7,854 nt of DNA. Source: Coleofasciculus sp. S288 (GTDB lineage Bacteria; Cyanobacteriota; Cyanobacteriia; Cyanobacteriales; Coleofasciculaceae). The stretch is taken from positions 1-7,854 of the forward strand of contig JAIUYC010000139.1 of assembly GCA_020216575.1 (NCBI GenBank), read 5' to 3'. Shown in pieces: positions 1-7,790 of the stretch; position 1 is the stretch's first letter; each line of letters starts with the position of its first letter. Made by a program: the position numbers and the translations under genes. A model generated the notes under the pieces. It saw nothing but the letters and a program-made list of their open reading frames with translations, was not told where the DNA came from and made no database searches.

Positions 1-3000
1 ATCCCTTTAGCACTGAGCGGGGCAACTGCTGGTTCCTTGGAGAGTACCCTAGCCCAAATCACTCCGGACGATTCTCTTGGTAGTGAAAATTCTCTGGTAG
101 TACCGCTTGATCCGCAAGTTGACCAGATTAGGGGTGGGGCAACTCGTGGCACTAACCTCTTCCATAGTTTTTCTGAGTTCAATATCGATGAAGGACGAGC
201 TGCTTATTTCGTTAATCCAGTTGGAATTCAGACTATTTTTAGTCGAGTAACAGGAAGCAATCCTTCCCGCTTGTTTGGGACGCTTGGTGTGTTGGGTGAT
301 GCGAACTTGTTCTTTCTCAACCCTAACGGCATCCTTTTTGGACCGAACGCTTACTTGAACCTCAACGGTTCGTTTGTTGCCAGTACTGCTAGTAGCCTGC
401 TCTTTTCGGATGGGCAGCACTTCAGCGCCACGAATCCAGAAGCACCACCTCTATTAACTATTGATGTTCCAGTGCCGATTGGTTTGCAATTTGAGGGAGA
501 GCAACCAGGTGCAATTCGTGTACAGGGATCTCAACTACAAGTTGAATCAGGAACTACTTTAGCGTTAGTCGGTGGAGATATCAGCTTGGATAATGGAGAA
601 CTGGCAACTTCTTTAGGTAGTCGAATTGAATTAGGAGCTGTAGCTGGGGCTGGAATTATTGGGGTAAATGTTAATGACGGGCTACGCTTAAGTTTTCCTG
701 ATGGAGTAGCAAGAGCCAATGTTTCTCTCGACAACGGGTCTTCTATTGACATAATTACCAAAGTGAATTCTGATGGGTTTATAGATTCAAGCCAATATGT
801 GAGTGCGAACGCAGCTCTTAGCAGTGGCATAGCCATCAATGCCCAGAATATAGATTTGCTAAATGGAAGTAGATTGTATGCTAATGGAGTAACTTTTATC
901 CCTCCATTTGACCCTCTACCAACAGATATTACACTCGATGCCACTGGGGCAGTCACCATAGAGCAGTCAAGCAGAATTCGCAATGACTCAGGCGGTGACA
1001 TTAAAATCCAGGCTCAGTCATTTTCTTTAATCGATGAATCTCAGCTAAGTACCCAAATTGATGCAAGCCCTAACTTCTTCTTTTTCGGGAATGAAGTTCG
1101 TGCAGGCAGTATATCTGTGCAAGCAGATAGCTCTGTTTCTCTAAAAAATAGCTCTATTTTAATCAGTCTAAAAACTACACCTGCCTCTGCCTCCCCTACA
1201 TCTCCTTCAACCTTTCCAGCCTCTGGACCTCCTCCGTTTGATATTCCCGGTTTTGTTCCTCTTCCTCTACTAGGTGGTGGGATAAATATACCTCCACCTC
1301 CGCCCCCGATCTGTTGTTCTCAAAATGTTAGTTTTAACGTTGATGGAACAGTTAATGTTAAGGGAAGTGTAGGCGATATTAATATCTCAAGCAGGTCACT
1401 TTCTCTGACTGATGGTGCACAATTAATAGTTAATAATGAGACTCTTTTAAACAGAGCAGCAATTTTAGGGAATATAAATATTGATATTAGTGGAAATGTC
1501 ACTATTACTGGAGAAAAAAGCGGATTTTTCAGCAGTATAGGATATAGCAACCAAGTTGAAGTAGGTAATATTTTTCTCAATACTGGCTCGCTTTTATTGA
1601 GCGATAAAGCTGAGCTAAGTACTTCTGTAAAGGGAACTGCTGATGTTGAAACCGCAGGAAATATAGATATTGATGTTCGAGGAGCAATCTCTCTTGCTAA
1701 TAGTCATATTTCAAGTATTGTTGAAGTTGCAGGTTCTCGTGTTGGAAACATTCGTGTTGGGAACATTACTATAAATGCTAATTCTCTTTCGCTGACTGAT
1801 GGTGCAAAATTGCAAACCAGTACTAATAGTAGTGGTGACGCAGGCAATATTCAAATTAGTACTGATAACTTTGTTAACCTAACGGGGACTAACTATACTG
1901 GTGAAAGTAGCGGCTTATTTGCAAGTAGCAACTCTACTGGTAAAGCAGGTCTGATTTCTGTTGAGACTCGTAATTTTAGAGTTGCAGATAGTGCTGTTAT
2001 AGAGGCGCGAACTGCTGCACCTAATACCACTGGAACAACTTTATTACTTCCTTTTGCAGATGGAAGCCTTGTGAGTATAGATCTTGTGAGTCTAGGTGTA
2101 GAACCCTATACTATCCTTGCAGGTTCTGGTGGTAGTATCACAGTGGCTGCTGATACTTTTGAAGCTACTAATGGAGGCAAACTAATCACTACTACTTTGG
2201 GGGGTGGGAATGCAGGAAATATTATTCTCAACATTTCTGACCACATTACTCTTTCTGGCACTGCTTTAACCTCAACTGAGCAACTGACTCAGTTTGACCC
2301 GAATATTGCTAGCAATGCAGGTTCTGTTAGTGGTTTATTTGCTAATACTGAAGTCAACTCTACTGGAGCTGGCGGTGGAATATTTCTTTACTCTAATCAA
2401 TTAACTATCAGAGATGGAGCTACAGTAACTGTAGGTAGTCAAGGGTTAGGTATAGCGGGAGATATAGAAGCTACAGCTCGTAATATTCAGATGGATAATC
2501 GAGCAGCAATTATAGCTCAAACAGCAGGGACTAATGGTGGAAATATCAAATTGAACGTACAGGACTTGTTGCTAATGCGCCGAAATAGTGAGATATCTAC
2601 CTCTGCTGGTACGGCACGGGCGGGTGGGAATGGTGGAAACATCACAATTAACGCTGATGATGGCTTTATCATTGCTGTCCCTGGAGAAGATAGCGACATC
2701 AGAGCCAATGCTTTTACAGGCAATGGGGGAAGAGTCGAAATTACAACTCAAGCCATCTTTGGATTCCAATTTCGAGCAGAGGATACCCCGCTCAGTGACA
2801 TCACAGCCAGCTCAGAGTTTGGACTTGACGGCGATGTGAACATTAATACGCTGGGAGTTGATCCGAGTCGTGGATTAACCACCTTGCTTGATGAACCTCG
2901 CGACTCTGACGTAGCTGAGGGATGTCAAGCAAGTGGGGGACAAGATACTGTTGAATATTTTGAAATCGGACGTGGGGGTTCGCCACATCGACCCGATGAA

Positions 3001-3186
3001 CCGCTTCAGGGTGACACCGTTATCGCCGATTGGATTGAGCTTGATGCTGAGACACAGAGTCGTTCAGACGCAGCAACGGCTACAAGTTCGTCTCACTTAG
3101 ATGAGAACGGGCAAGGGAGTGGGAATCGCACAGCCAAAGCATCTACAACCACTTCTCAACTCCTACCACCTTGCCAGAGTCACTAA
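1..3186 (+). CDS. TpsA-type filamentous haemagglutinin-like exoprotein, 5'-truncated by window edge
   Basis: Large secreted or surface protein, probably exported by Sec and then through an outer-membrane TpsB partner (two-partner secretion). Reading is open from base 1, giving 1061 codons to TAA. A TTG at 37 could be called as a start, but bases 1-36 encode the end of a signal peptide (ALSGAT...) that aligns without gaps with gene 2 (base 1 matches 3557), so the true start lies upstream. Numbering from base 1: the N-terminal secretion domain is about residues 25-170, with the NPNGI motif at 107-111. A Gly/Asn/Ser/Thr-rich beta-helix body follows to about 850. It is interrupted at about 392-436 by a proline-rich stretch with six prolines in a row, followed by Cys438-Cys439. 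The conserved C-terminal part has LLLMRR (856-861), DPSRGL from 954, Cys975, GRGG (990-993) and Cys1058, four residues from the end. The body is much more AT-rich than the ends. Family assignment is firm; ligand and biological role are unknown. Confidence 0.9.
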   Translation: MPLALSGATAGSLESTLAQITPDDSLGSENSLVVPLDPQVDQIRGGATRGTNLFHSFSEFNIDEGRAAYFVNPVGIQTIFSRVTGSNPSRLFGTLGVLGDANLFFLNPNGILFGPNAYLNLNGSFVASTASSLLFSDGQHFSATNPEAPPLLTIDVPVPIGLQFEGEQPGAIRVQGSQLQVESGTTLALVGGDISLDNGELATSLGSRIELGAVAGAGIIGVNVNDGLRLSFPDGVARANVSLDNGSSIDIITKVNSDGFIDSSQYVSANAALSSGIAINAQNIDLLNGSRLYANGVTFIPPFDPLPTDITLDATGAVTIEQSSRIRNDSGGDIKIQAQSFSLIDESQLSTQIDASPNFFFFGNEVRAGSISVQADSSVSLKNSSILISLKTTPASASPTSPSTFPASGPPPFDIPGFVPLPLLGGGINIPPPPPPICCSQNVSFNVDGTVNVKGSVGDINISSRSLSLTDGAQLIVNNETLLNRAAILGNINIDISGNVTITGEKSGFFSSIGYSNQVEVGNIFLNTGSLLLSDKAELSTSVKGTADVETAGNIDIDVRGAISLANSHISSIVEVAGSRVGNIRVGNITINANSLSLTDGAKLQTSTNSSGDAGNIQISTDNFVNLTGTNYTGESSGLFASSNSTGKAGLISVETRNFRVADSAVIEARTAAPNTTGTTLLLPFADGSLVSIDLVSLGVEPYTILAGSGGSITVAADTFEATNGGKLITTTLGGGNAGNIILNISDHITLSGTALTSTEQLTQFDPNIASNAGSVSGLFANTEVNSTGAGGGIFLYSNQLTIRDGATVTVGSQGLGIAGDIEATARNIQMDNRAAIIAQTAGTNGGNIKLNVQDLLLMRRNSEISTSAGTARAGGNGGNITINADDGFIIAVPGEDSDIRANAFTGNGGRVEITTQAIFGFQFRAEDTPLSDITASSEFGLDGDVNINTLGVDPSRGLTTLLDEPRDSDVAEGCQASGGQDTVEYFEIGRGGSPHRPDEPLQGDTVIADWIELDAETQSRSDAATATSSSHLDENGQGSGNRTAKASTTTSQLLPPCQSH
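1174..1317 (+). other. Proline-rich, Cys-Cys insertion within the beta-helix of gene 1
   Basis: This in-frame segment of the first exoprotein departs from the Gly/Asn-rich beta-helix pattern on either side. It is rich in Pro, Ser, Thr and Ala, then Pro, Phe, Leu and Gly, with a run of six proline codons at 1291-1308 followed by Ile-Cys-Cys. These two cysteines and the two near the C-terminus are the only cysteines in the visible protein. The beta-helix pattern resumes directly afterwards. I infer an exposed, flexible loop; a specific function cannot be read from it. Confidence 0.7.
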
Positions 3187-3205
3187 GGAATTTCAGGTGT
3201 TCTAT

Positions 3206-3222
3206 CTTCTGGCAGCTAGAAG
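3206..3222 (+). terminator. Weak hairpin after gene 1
   Basis: A 7-bp stem (CTTCTGG with CTAGAAG, one G-T wobble) closes a 3-base CAG loop, beginning 20 bases after the gene 1 stop codon. No T-tract follows, so it is not a standard intrinsic terminator. It may be an mRNA 3' structure or chance. Confidence 0.2.
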
Positions 3223-3235
3223 CGGTAATACAATT

Positions 3236-3269
3236 GGAGGGGAAAGCTGTCTACTTTTCCGTATCCTCT
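3236..3269 (+). terminator. Bulged hairpin after gene 1
   Basis: GGAAAG (3241-3246) pairs with TTTTCC (3255-3260), including one G-T wobble, around an 8-base loop. The stem continues below a 4-base bulge (3261-3264), where GAGG (3237-3240) pairs with CCTC (3265-3268). This is the longest stem in the spacer and a plausible 3' end for the gene 1 transcript, but it lacks a downstream T-run. Confidence 0.25.
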
Positions 3270-3406
3270 GCCGATAATCAATGAAAAACTCAACTAACCA
3301 CTCCAACTCTCCTGACACAATAAATAACCTTTGAAAGAGATTAGGGAGTGAGGCGGACGAGAGCTTGGGCATAGAGATACTCTAAACGTCTACGAAATAT
3401 GAGTTA

Positions 3407-3436
3407 TCACAGCTTGTGTGAGTCAATCAGGACTCA
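3407..3436 (+). promoter_or_regulatory. Two overlapping inverted repeats upstream of gene 2
   Basis: TCACA-N5-TGTGA (3407-3421) and TGAGTC-N6-GACTCA (3419-3436) are both perfect and share the bases TGA at 3419-3421. As RNA stems they could not form together. As DNA they could be dyad sites for regulators. The block ends 72 bases before the ATG at 3509. TCACA/TGTGA uses the same half-sites as CRP-family operators but in the reverse arrangement, so I do not call it a CRP site. Function is inferred only from position and symmetry. Confidence 0.3.
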
Positions 3437-3508
3437 AGGCATAACCCTCTTTCGTGCCGACTGACTGTCTCACCCAATCATTTAGTGCTGTCAACAGAAC
3501 TCTTTGTA

Positions 3509-6500
3509 ATGACAACAGCAAACAGTCGATCTTGGTTGGGAAAATCTTGGGTATTCACTGCCTTTGCCCTAAGTGGAGCCACCCTCGCTACTGCCGAGAG
3601 TAGCCTATCCCAAATTCTCCCCGATAATACCCTCGGTCAAGAAAAGTCTGTGGTGACACCCCTCAGTCCGCAAGTTGACCGAATTGATGGCGGAGCGATG
3701 CGCGGCACTAGCCTCTTCCATAGTTTTTCTGAATTCAACATTGGTGAAGGACGAGGAGCTTATTTCGCTAATCCAATAGGGATTGAGACAATCTTTAGCC
3801 GCGTCACAGGAAGCAACCCTTCCAACTTGTTTGGAACGCTGGGTGTCTTAGGTGATGCGAATCTGTTTTTTATCAATCCCAACGGCATTCTTTTTGGTCC
3901 GAATGCGAGTCTAGATATCCGAGGTTCGTTTGTTGCCAGTACTGCGAGTAGTGTGACGCTTTCCAATGGGGCACAGTTTAGCGCTAGGAATCCACAAGCA
4001 CCACCCCTATTAACCGTCGATGTGCGAGCACCGATTGGCTTGCAATTTGAGGGGGAACAGCCGGGAGTAATAGTCAATAATGGCAACCTAGAAACAGGTC
4101 AACACTTAGCACTAGTCGGGGGTACAGTTGTCAGTACTGGAGAACTGTCCGCTCCTAAGGGTGAAGTAGCTGTGTCCACAGTAGCCGGGGGTGAGGCAAG
4201 CAGTGAGGGATCGGAGGTACAGTTAAGTCAGACTGGACAGCTCTTGAAGCAGGAACTGCAACCGCTATCAACAAGTGGTAATCAGACAGCGATGTCTGCG
4301 ATATCCCTACCAGAAGTGATTGTGGAATGGGGAGAACCAACGGGACTTCGGGTTAATGATTCTGGCCAGGTAGAACTGGCTTCTTCAAACCTACCCGTGG
4401 AGACTGGCGATGTGGTGGTGCAGCAGCTCAATGCCCAAACTGCGACACTCTCAGCAGCCAACAATCTGACGCTGGTGGAAAGTCAGTTGCAAACCACTGG
4501 AGATATGCATCTGCTGGCACGAGATACCGTGCGAGTGCGGGATACTGAAGCAAATCCCTTCATTGCTACTGCGGGAGGAAAGTTACTAGTGCAGGGCAGT
4601 CAAGGGGTGGATATTTTTGCCTTGAACCATCTAGAGAGTGGGTTGTTTTCCGGTGGGGATATGGTGTTGCGAAGTGCTGACACTATTGGAGGCGATGCCC
4701 ACTACTGGAGCGGCGGTAGTTTTCGGATCGAGCAGATGGATGGGAGTTTGGGGAGTTTGTTTAGTCCCTACGACCCGATTATTCGCGCTAGTGGAGATGT
4801 GAATTTCGCAAGTTACACAGGGGCTTCCTTGCATATCTTAGCTGGTGGAAGTGTCAAGATTTCAGGAAATGTCATCATTACTAACCCAGACACCGAAGGA
4901 AACTCAATTCGAGAGGATGTTACTCTTTCAGATGGAGAGACGATAGTTCCCATTAACGGTATAGCTCAGCCTACTTTGGATATCAGAGCCGGAACCACAG
5001 CCTTTTACCCAACCGGAACTATCGGTGATACCGCTGGTTTGACTCCAAATTCTCTCAGCGCCAGTGCAACAGGGACAAGTGCAGATATCACTATCGGTAC
5101 GATTTTTAACCCGTCAGGTACAGTCTTCTTAACAAATCAATATCAGCCCAATAGAACCTTACCAGGGGGAACCATTCAAGTTGGTGGTATCGATACCAGC
5201 TATACCAGTAGCTCTAGTGGCAGTGGTTCAATATTTCTTGACTCTCGAAGCAACATTACACTCTCTAACAGTGTTATTCAGGCTTTAACAAAAGATGATG
5301 ATGGTGGTGATATTACCTTAATTGCCCAAAATGAAGTCTCTCTATTAAACAGCCGTTTGAGCAACCAGACCGTAGAATCAGGGCAGGGTAATGCTGGAGA
5401 TATCACTATTAAGACTGGCTCTCTAGTTGTAAGCCATAGCTCTGATACAGAATCAATCCTTTCGAGAACGCTGGGGCAAGGGGATGCAGGCAATGTCACG
5501 ATTCAAGCCACTGAATCAATCTTTTTTAATCAAGGGGCTAAATTGTTAGCCAGGCCGGGTGGAGGATCTCAGGGAAATGGAGGTAACGTAATCATTGAAG
5601 CTGCCGAATCAATCTTCTTTAATGAAGGTTCTGCCGTATTTGCTGGAGGAACTGAAGGGCGAGGAAATGGTGGAAACGTAAGGATTCAAGCGAATAACGA
5701 CAATATCTCCTTTGCCGACGGAGCTGTTGTGAATGCTAATAGCTCTGGAGAAGGCAATGCAGGTACTATAACGATTCAAGCAACTAACGGCAATATCTCC
5801 TTTTCCAACCAAGCTTCTGTGAGCACTCTTGCTCAAGCTCAGGGAAATGCGGGTGATGTATTTATTAGAGCGAATCAAGGAAACATTTCCTTCACTGATG
5901 CTGAAATTCGGGCAAATACCGAGCCAATTGATCCCAATGCTCCTCAACAAGGAAATGGGGGAAATGTCACAATTCAAGCCGATAATGGCTCCGTTTCTCT
6001 CTCCAATGCAGGAATATTTGCCACAACTGGTGGTAGGGGAAATGGGGGCAATATAGCGATTCAAGCGGCTGAGGAAATAACTGTTGATGGAGTGAGTAGT
6101 CGTGTTTTCACTGGTAGTCGTTCTGAGAATCGCCCTCCCCTTCTTGGCAATAGTGGTAATGTTGACCTCCGCGCCCGTTCTATTACCATCAGCAATGATG
6201 CTGGGGTGCAGGCTGGTACTGCGGGACAAGGCAAAGGAGGTCAGGTAACAATTCAAGCCACTGACTCGGTTACGGTCAAAGATGCCGTTGTGGAAACTCA
6301 AACCTCTGGAGAGGGAGACGCGGGGAGCGTTAGGATTCAAGCCGGGAATTCAATCACGATTGAAGGGAATGGGTCTGATTCAGGTGGCGAAGGTATTTCT
6401 AGCGGTAGCAGACGTTTAGCCGGATCTCCTGCGATTTTGGGCAATGGGGGTGAAGTGGAACTCAGCGCCACTTCTCTGTTCTTCAACAATGGCGCTACCC

Positions 6501-7741
6501 TCAATGTCAAAACTGAGGGACAAGGAAATGGAGGGAGCGCGGTCATTCAAGCTAGGGATTCCGTCTTTTTTACGAATGGTGCTCTCGTGTTAGCTGACAC
6601 GATTAGTTCCGGGAATGCAGGTAACATCTTTATCCAAGCCCACAATACAATCTTTGGAGACAATAGCAATATCTGGAGCCGTAACCGTCGCCAAGATGGG
6701 TTCCCTGACCCAACCGGAAATGGTGGAGAGATTATCCTCAGCGCTCGTTCCATTGATTTCAGAAATAGGGCGCAGGTGAGAGCTGATACAGAAGGTTCGG
6801 GAACGGGTGGCAGTATTACACTTCAATCAATGGATACCATCTCCTTCATCAGTAATGCTGCATTGAGTTCTGACACAACTGGAGTGGGTGATGGAGGTAG
6901 GATAACGATTCAATCGGGTGATGCGGTTTCTCTGAGTGATAGTGCTGTCGTGAGTGCTAGAACGTTAGGAGCCGGGAAGGGAGGTAGCATAACTATTCAA
7001 GCCGATGGCATTTTTTCTGTCGATGATGCACAGGCTACAGTCAGTAGCTTTGAGAGCGGTGATGCAGGCGAACTGGACGTGGATGCTAAATTTGTTCGCT
7101 TGGATAATCAAGGACAACTCACTGCCACAGCTAGGGTAAGCAATGGGGGCAACATTGGGTTGGAGGTGGAGAATATTTTGCTGATGCGTCGTGGCAGTCT
7201 AATATCAGCTCGATCAGAGGGTCAGAACAGCAGGGATGGCAATATTGAGATTAATGCTGGAGGAATTGTTGCTTTTCCTGCGGAGAACAGTGACATTATT
7301 GCCCGCTCCGCCAATCGGGGTGATATTGACATCAACGCCCAAGCGATTTTTGGTTTCCAGGCTAACGAAGGTTTAGACGCGATTCCAGAGAGTGAACTCT
7401 CGGCAACGGGAAACATTAATTTAAACTTGGGTGTTGACCCCAGTCGTGGGTTAACCCCCTTGCTCGAACAACCTCGCAGCACGGGCTTGGCTGAGGGTTG
7501 CCAAGCTAGTGATGGAAAAGACACTGTCGAATATTTTGACATCGGACGCGGAGGTACACCACCTCGTCCTGACGAACCCCTGAATGCTGATACAGTTATA
7601 GCTGAGTGGATTCCCTTTGATTCCGAGGTAGCCAAGGAGAACGGGCAAGAAGGATCAGGAGCGTCCAATGAGAACGCCATGCATACAGCCCAAGAACCCA
7701 CAGCTACCCCTCGACTTGCACCCCCCTGCCAGAATCGCTAG
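3509..7741 (+). CDS. TpsA-type filamentous haemagglutinin-like exoprotein with long beta-helix repeat region
   Basis: Complete 1410-residue paralogue of gene 1, probably secreted through a TpsB pore. I prefer the ATG at 3509 over the GTG at 3485 because it gives a typical 29-residue signal peptide: Arg and Lys in the n-region, a hydrophobic stretch with ALSGAT, and Ala-Thr-Ala cleavage after residue 29. Neither start has a clear Shine-Dalgarno sequence. From the ATG: the secretion domain is about residues 35-180, with NPNGI at 123-127. A non-repetitive module at about 295-499, with the motifs FSGGDMVLRSA, GGDAHYWSGG and YDPIIRASGD, resembles one common in large cyanobacterial haemagglutinin-like proteins. 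About 20 Gly/Asn-rich repeats span 625-1210, followed by LLMRR (1224-1228) and DPSRGL. The tail has GRGG at 1346-1349. Cys1331 and Cys1407 are the only cysteines, a candidate disulfide pair. The family is clear; adhesion or a surface role is inference. Confidence 0.92.
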   Translation: MTTANSRSWLGKSWVFTAFALSGATLATAESSLSQILPDNTLGQEKSVVTPLSPQVDRIDGGAMRGTSLFHSFSEFNIGEGRGAYFANPIGIETIFSRVTGSNPSNLFGTLGVLGDANLFFINPNGILFGPNASLDIRGSFVASTASSVTLSNGAQFSARNPQAPPLLTVDVRAPIGLQFEGEQPGVIVNNGNLETGQHLALVGGTVVSTGELSAPKGEVAVSTVAGGEASSEGSEVQLSQTGQLLKQELQPLSTSGNQTAMSAISLPEVIVEWGEPTGLRVNDSGQVELASSNLPVETGDVVVQQLNAQTATLSAANNLTLVESQLQTTGDMHLLARDTVRVRDTEANPFIATAGGKLLVQGSQGVDIFALNHLESGLFSGGDMVLRSADTIGGDAHYWSGGSFRIEQMDGSLGSLFSPYDPIIRASGDVNFASYTGASLHILAGGSVKISGNVIITNPDTEGNSIREDVTLSDGETIVPINGIAQPTLDIRAGTTAFYPTGTIGDTAGLTPNSLSASATGTSADITIGTIFNPSGTVFLTNQYQPNRTLPGGTIQVGGIDTSYTSSSSGSGSIFLDSRSNITLSNSVIQALTKDDDGGDITLIAQNEVSLLNSRLSNQTVESGQGNAGDITIKTGSLVVSHSSDTESILSRTLGQGDAGNVTIQATESIFFNQGAKLLARPGGGSQGNGGNVIIEAAESIFFNEGSAVFAGGTEGRGNGGNVRIQANNDNISFADGAVVNANSSGEGNAGTITIQATNGNISFSNQASVSTLAQAQGNAGDVFIRANQGNISFTDAEIRANTEPIDPNAPQQGNGGNVTIQADNGSVSLSNAGIFATTGGRGNGGNIAIQAAEEITVDGVSSRVFTGSRSENRPPLLGNSGNVDLRARSITISNDAGVQAGTAGQGKGGQVTIQATDSVTVKDAVVETQTSGEGDAGSVRIQAGNSITIEGNGSDSGGEGISSGSRRLAGSPAILGNGGEVELSATSLFFNNGATLNVKTEGQGNGGSAVIQARDSVFFTNGALVLADTISSGNAGNIFIQAHNTIFGDNSNIWSRNRRQDGFPDPTGNGGEIILSARSIDFRNRAQVRADTEGSGTGGSITLQSMDTISFISNAALSSDTTGVGDGGRITIQSGDAVSLSDSAVVSARTLGAGKGGSITIQADGIFSVDDAQATVSSFESGDAGELDVDAKFVRLDNQGQLTATARVSNGGNIGLEVENILLMRRGSLISARSEGQNSRDGNIEINAGGIVAFPAENSDIIARSANRGDIDINAQAIFGFQANEGLDAIPESELSATGNINLNLGVDPSRGLTPLLEQPRSTGLAEGCQASDGKDTVEYFDIGRGGTPPRPDEPLNADTVIAEWIPFDSEVAKENGQEGSGASNENAMHTAQEPTATPRLAPPCQNR
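5381..7138 (+). repeat. About 20 beta-helix repeats of roughly 27-35 residues within gene 2
   Basis: The encoded protein repeats a pattern close to G-x-G-N-G-G-x-[VI]-x-I-Q-A-x-x-x-[IV]-x-F-x-x-x-A-x-V-x-A-x-T-x-G, usually 27-30 residues, with alternating small and hydrophobic residues typical of a right-handed beta-helix. The coding DNA is also repetitive: the octamer ATTCAAGC occurs nine times in the same codon phase (5501, 5684, 5774, 5972, 6059, 6251, 6335, 6545 and 6995). This indicates growth by internal duplication. The repeats are diverged enough that no two are identical. Confidence 0.85.
6035..6883 (+). repeat. Three-unit higher-order repeat in gene 2 (92, 99 and 92 residues)
   Basis: Units lie at 6035-6310, 6311-6607 and 6608-6883. 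Each consists of one beta-helix repeat carrying a long Arg/Pro-containing loop, a short repeat beginning GN[SG]G[NE][VI] with [RT]-S-[IL] in its second half, and a standard repeat. The loops contain SRSENRPP, SGSRRLAGSP and WSRNRRQDGFPDP respectively. The alternation of loop, short and standard repeat is kept in all three units, so a three-repeat block was probably duplicated as a whole. Confidence 0.7.
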
Positions 7742-7790
7742 AGCGTCGGTTCAGTTTTCTTTCTCTTAAAAACAAGCGGAAGTCATTAAT

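Larger units (their letters stand above)
3187..3484. other. Intergenic spacer between the two exoprotein genes
   Basis: This 298-bp stretch has no convincing gene. The best small reading frame, from an ATG at 3281, is only 17 codons, with no ribosome site and no recognisable product. The gene-1 side holds two modest hairpins (3206-3222 and 3236-3269) and the gene-2 side two overlapping inverted repeats (3407-3436). I could not find a sigma-70 promoter with good -35 and -10 boxes at proper spacing. The spacer length suggests that gene 2 has its own control region, but read-through from gene 1 cannot be excluded. Confidence 0.6.

Noticed and set aside
37..39. TTG as the true start of gene 1
   Set aside because: In-frame codons before it encode signal-peptide residues homologous to gene 2. 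Starting here would remove the export signal.
49..420. Minus-strand open frame of 123 codons opposite the gene 1 secretion domain
   Set aside because: It is antisense to the best-conserved domain. The equivalent region of gene 2 has a different open frame, so it is not conserved between the paralogues.
3281..3334. Small open frame of 17 codons in the spacer
   Set aside because: Very short, with no ribosome site and a composition typical of non-coding DNA.
3407..3421. CRP-type operator
   Set aside because: The half-sites are in the opposite order to TGTGA-N6-TCACA and the spacing is 5, so the known consensus is not met.
5609..6340. Minus-strand open frame of 243 codons opposite gene 2
   Set aside because: It lies wholly inside the repeat region of gene 2, and its Ser/Ile/Asn-rich repetitive sequence mirrors the beta-helix codons. 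No domain or control signal is visible.
5381..7138. CRISPR-like or non-coding tandem array
   Set aside because: The repeats vary in length and sequence, stay in one reading frame and encode a beta-helix pattern, so they are protein repeats.
7222..7701. Minus-strand open frame of 159 codons opposite the gene 2 C-terminus
   Set aside because: Shadow of the conserved tail coding sequence, with no recognisable protein features.
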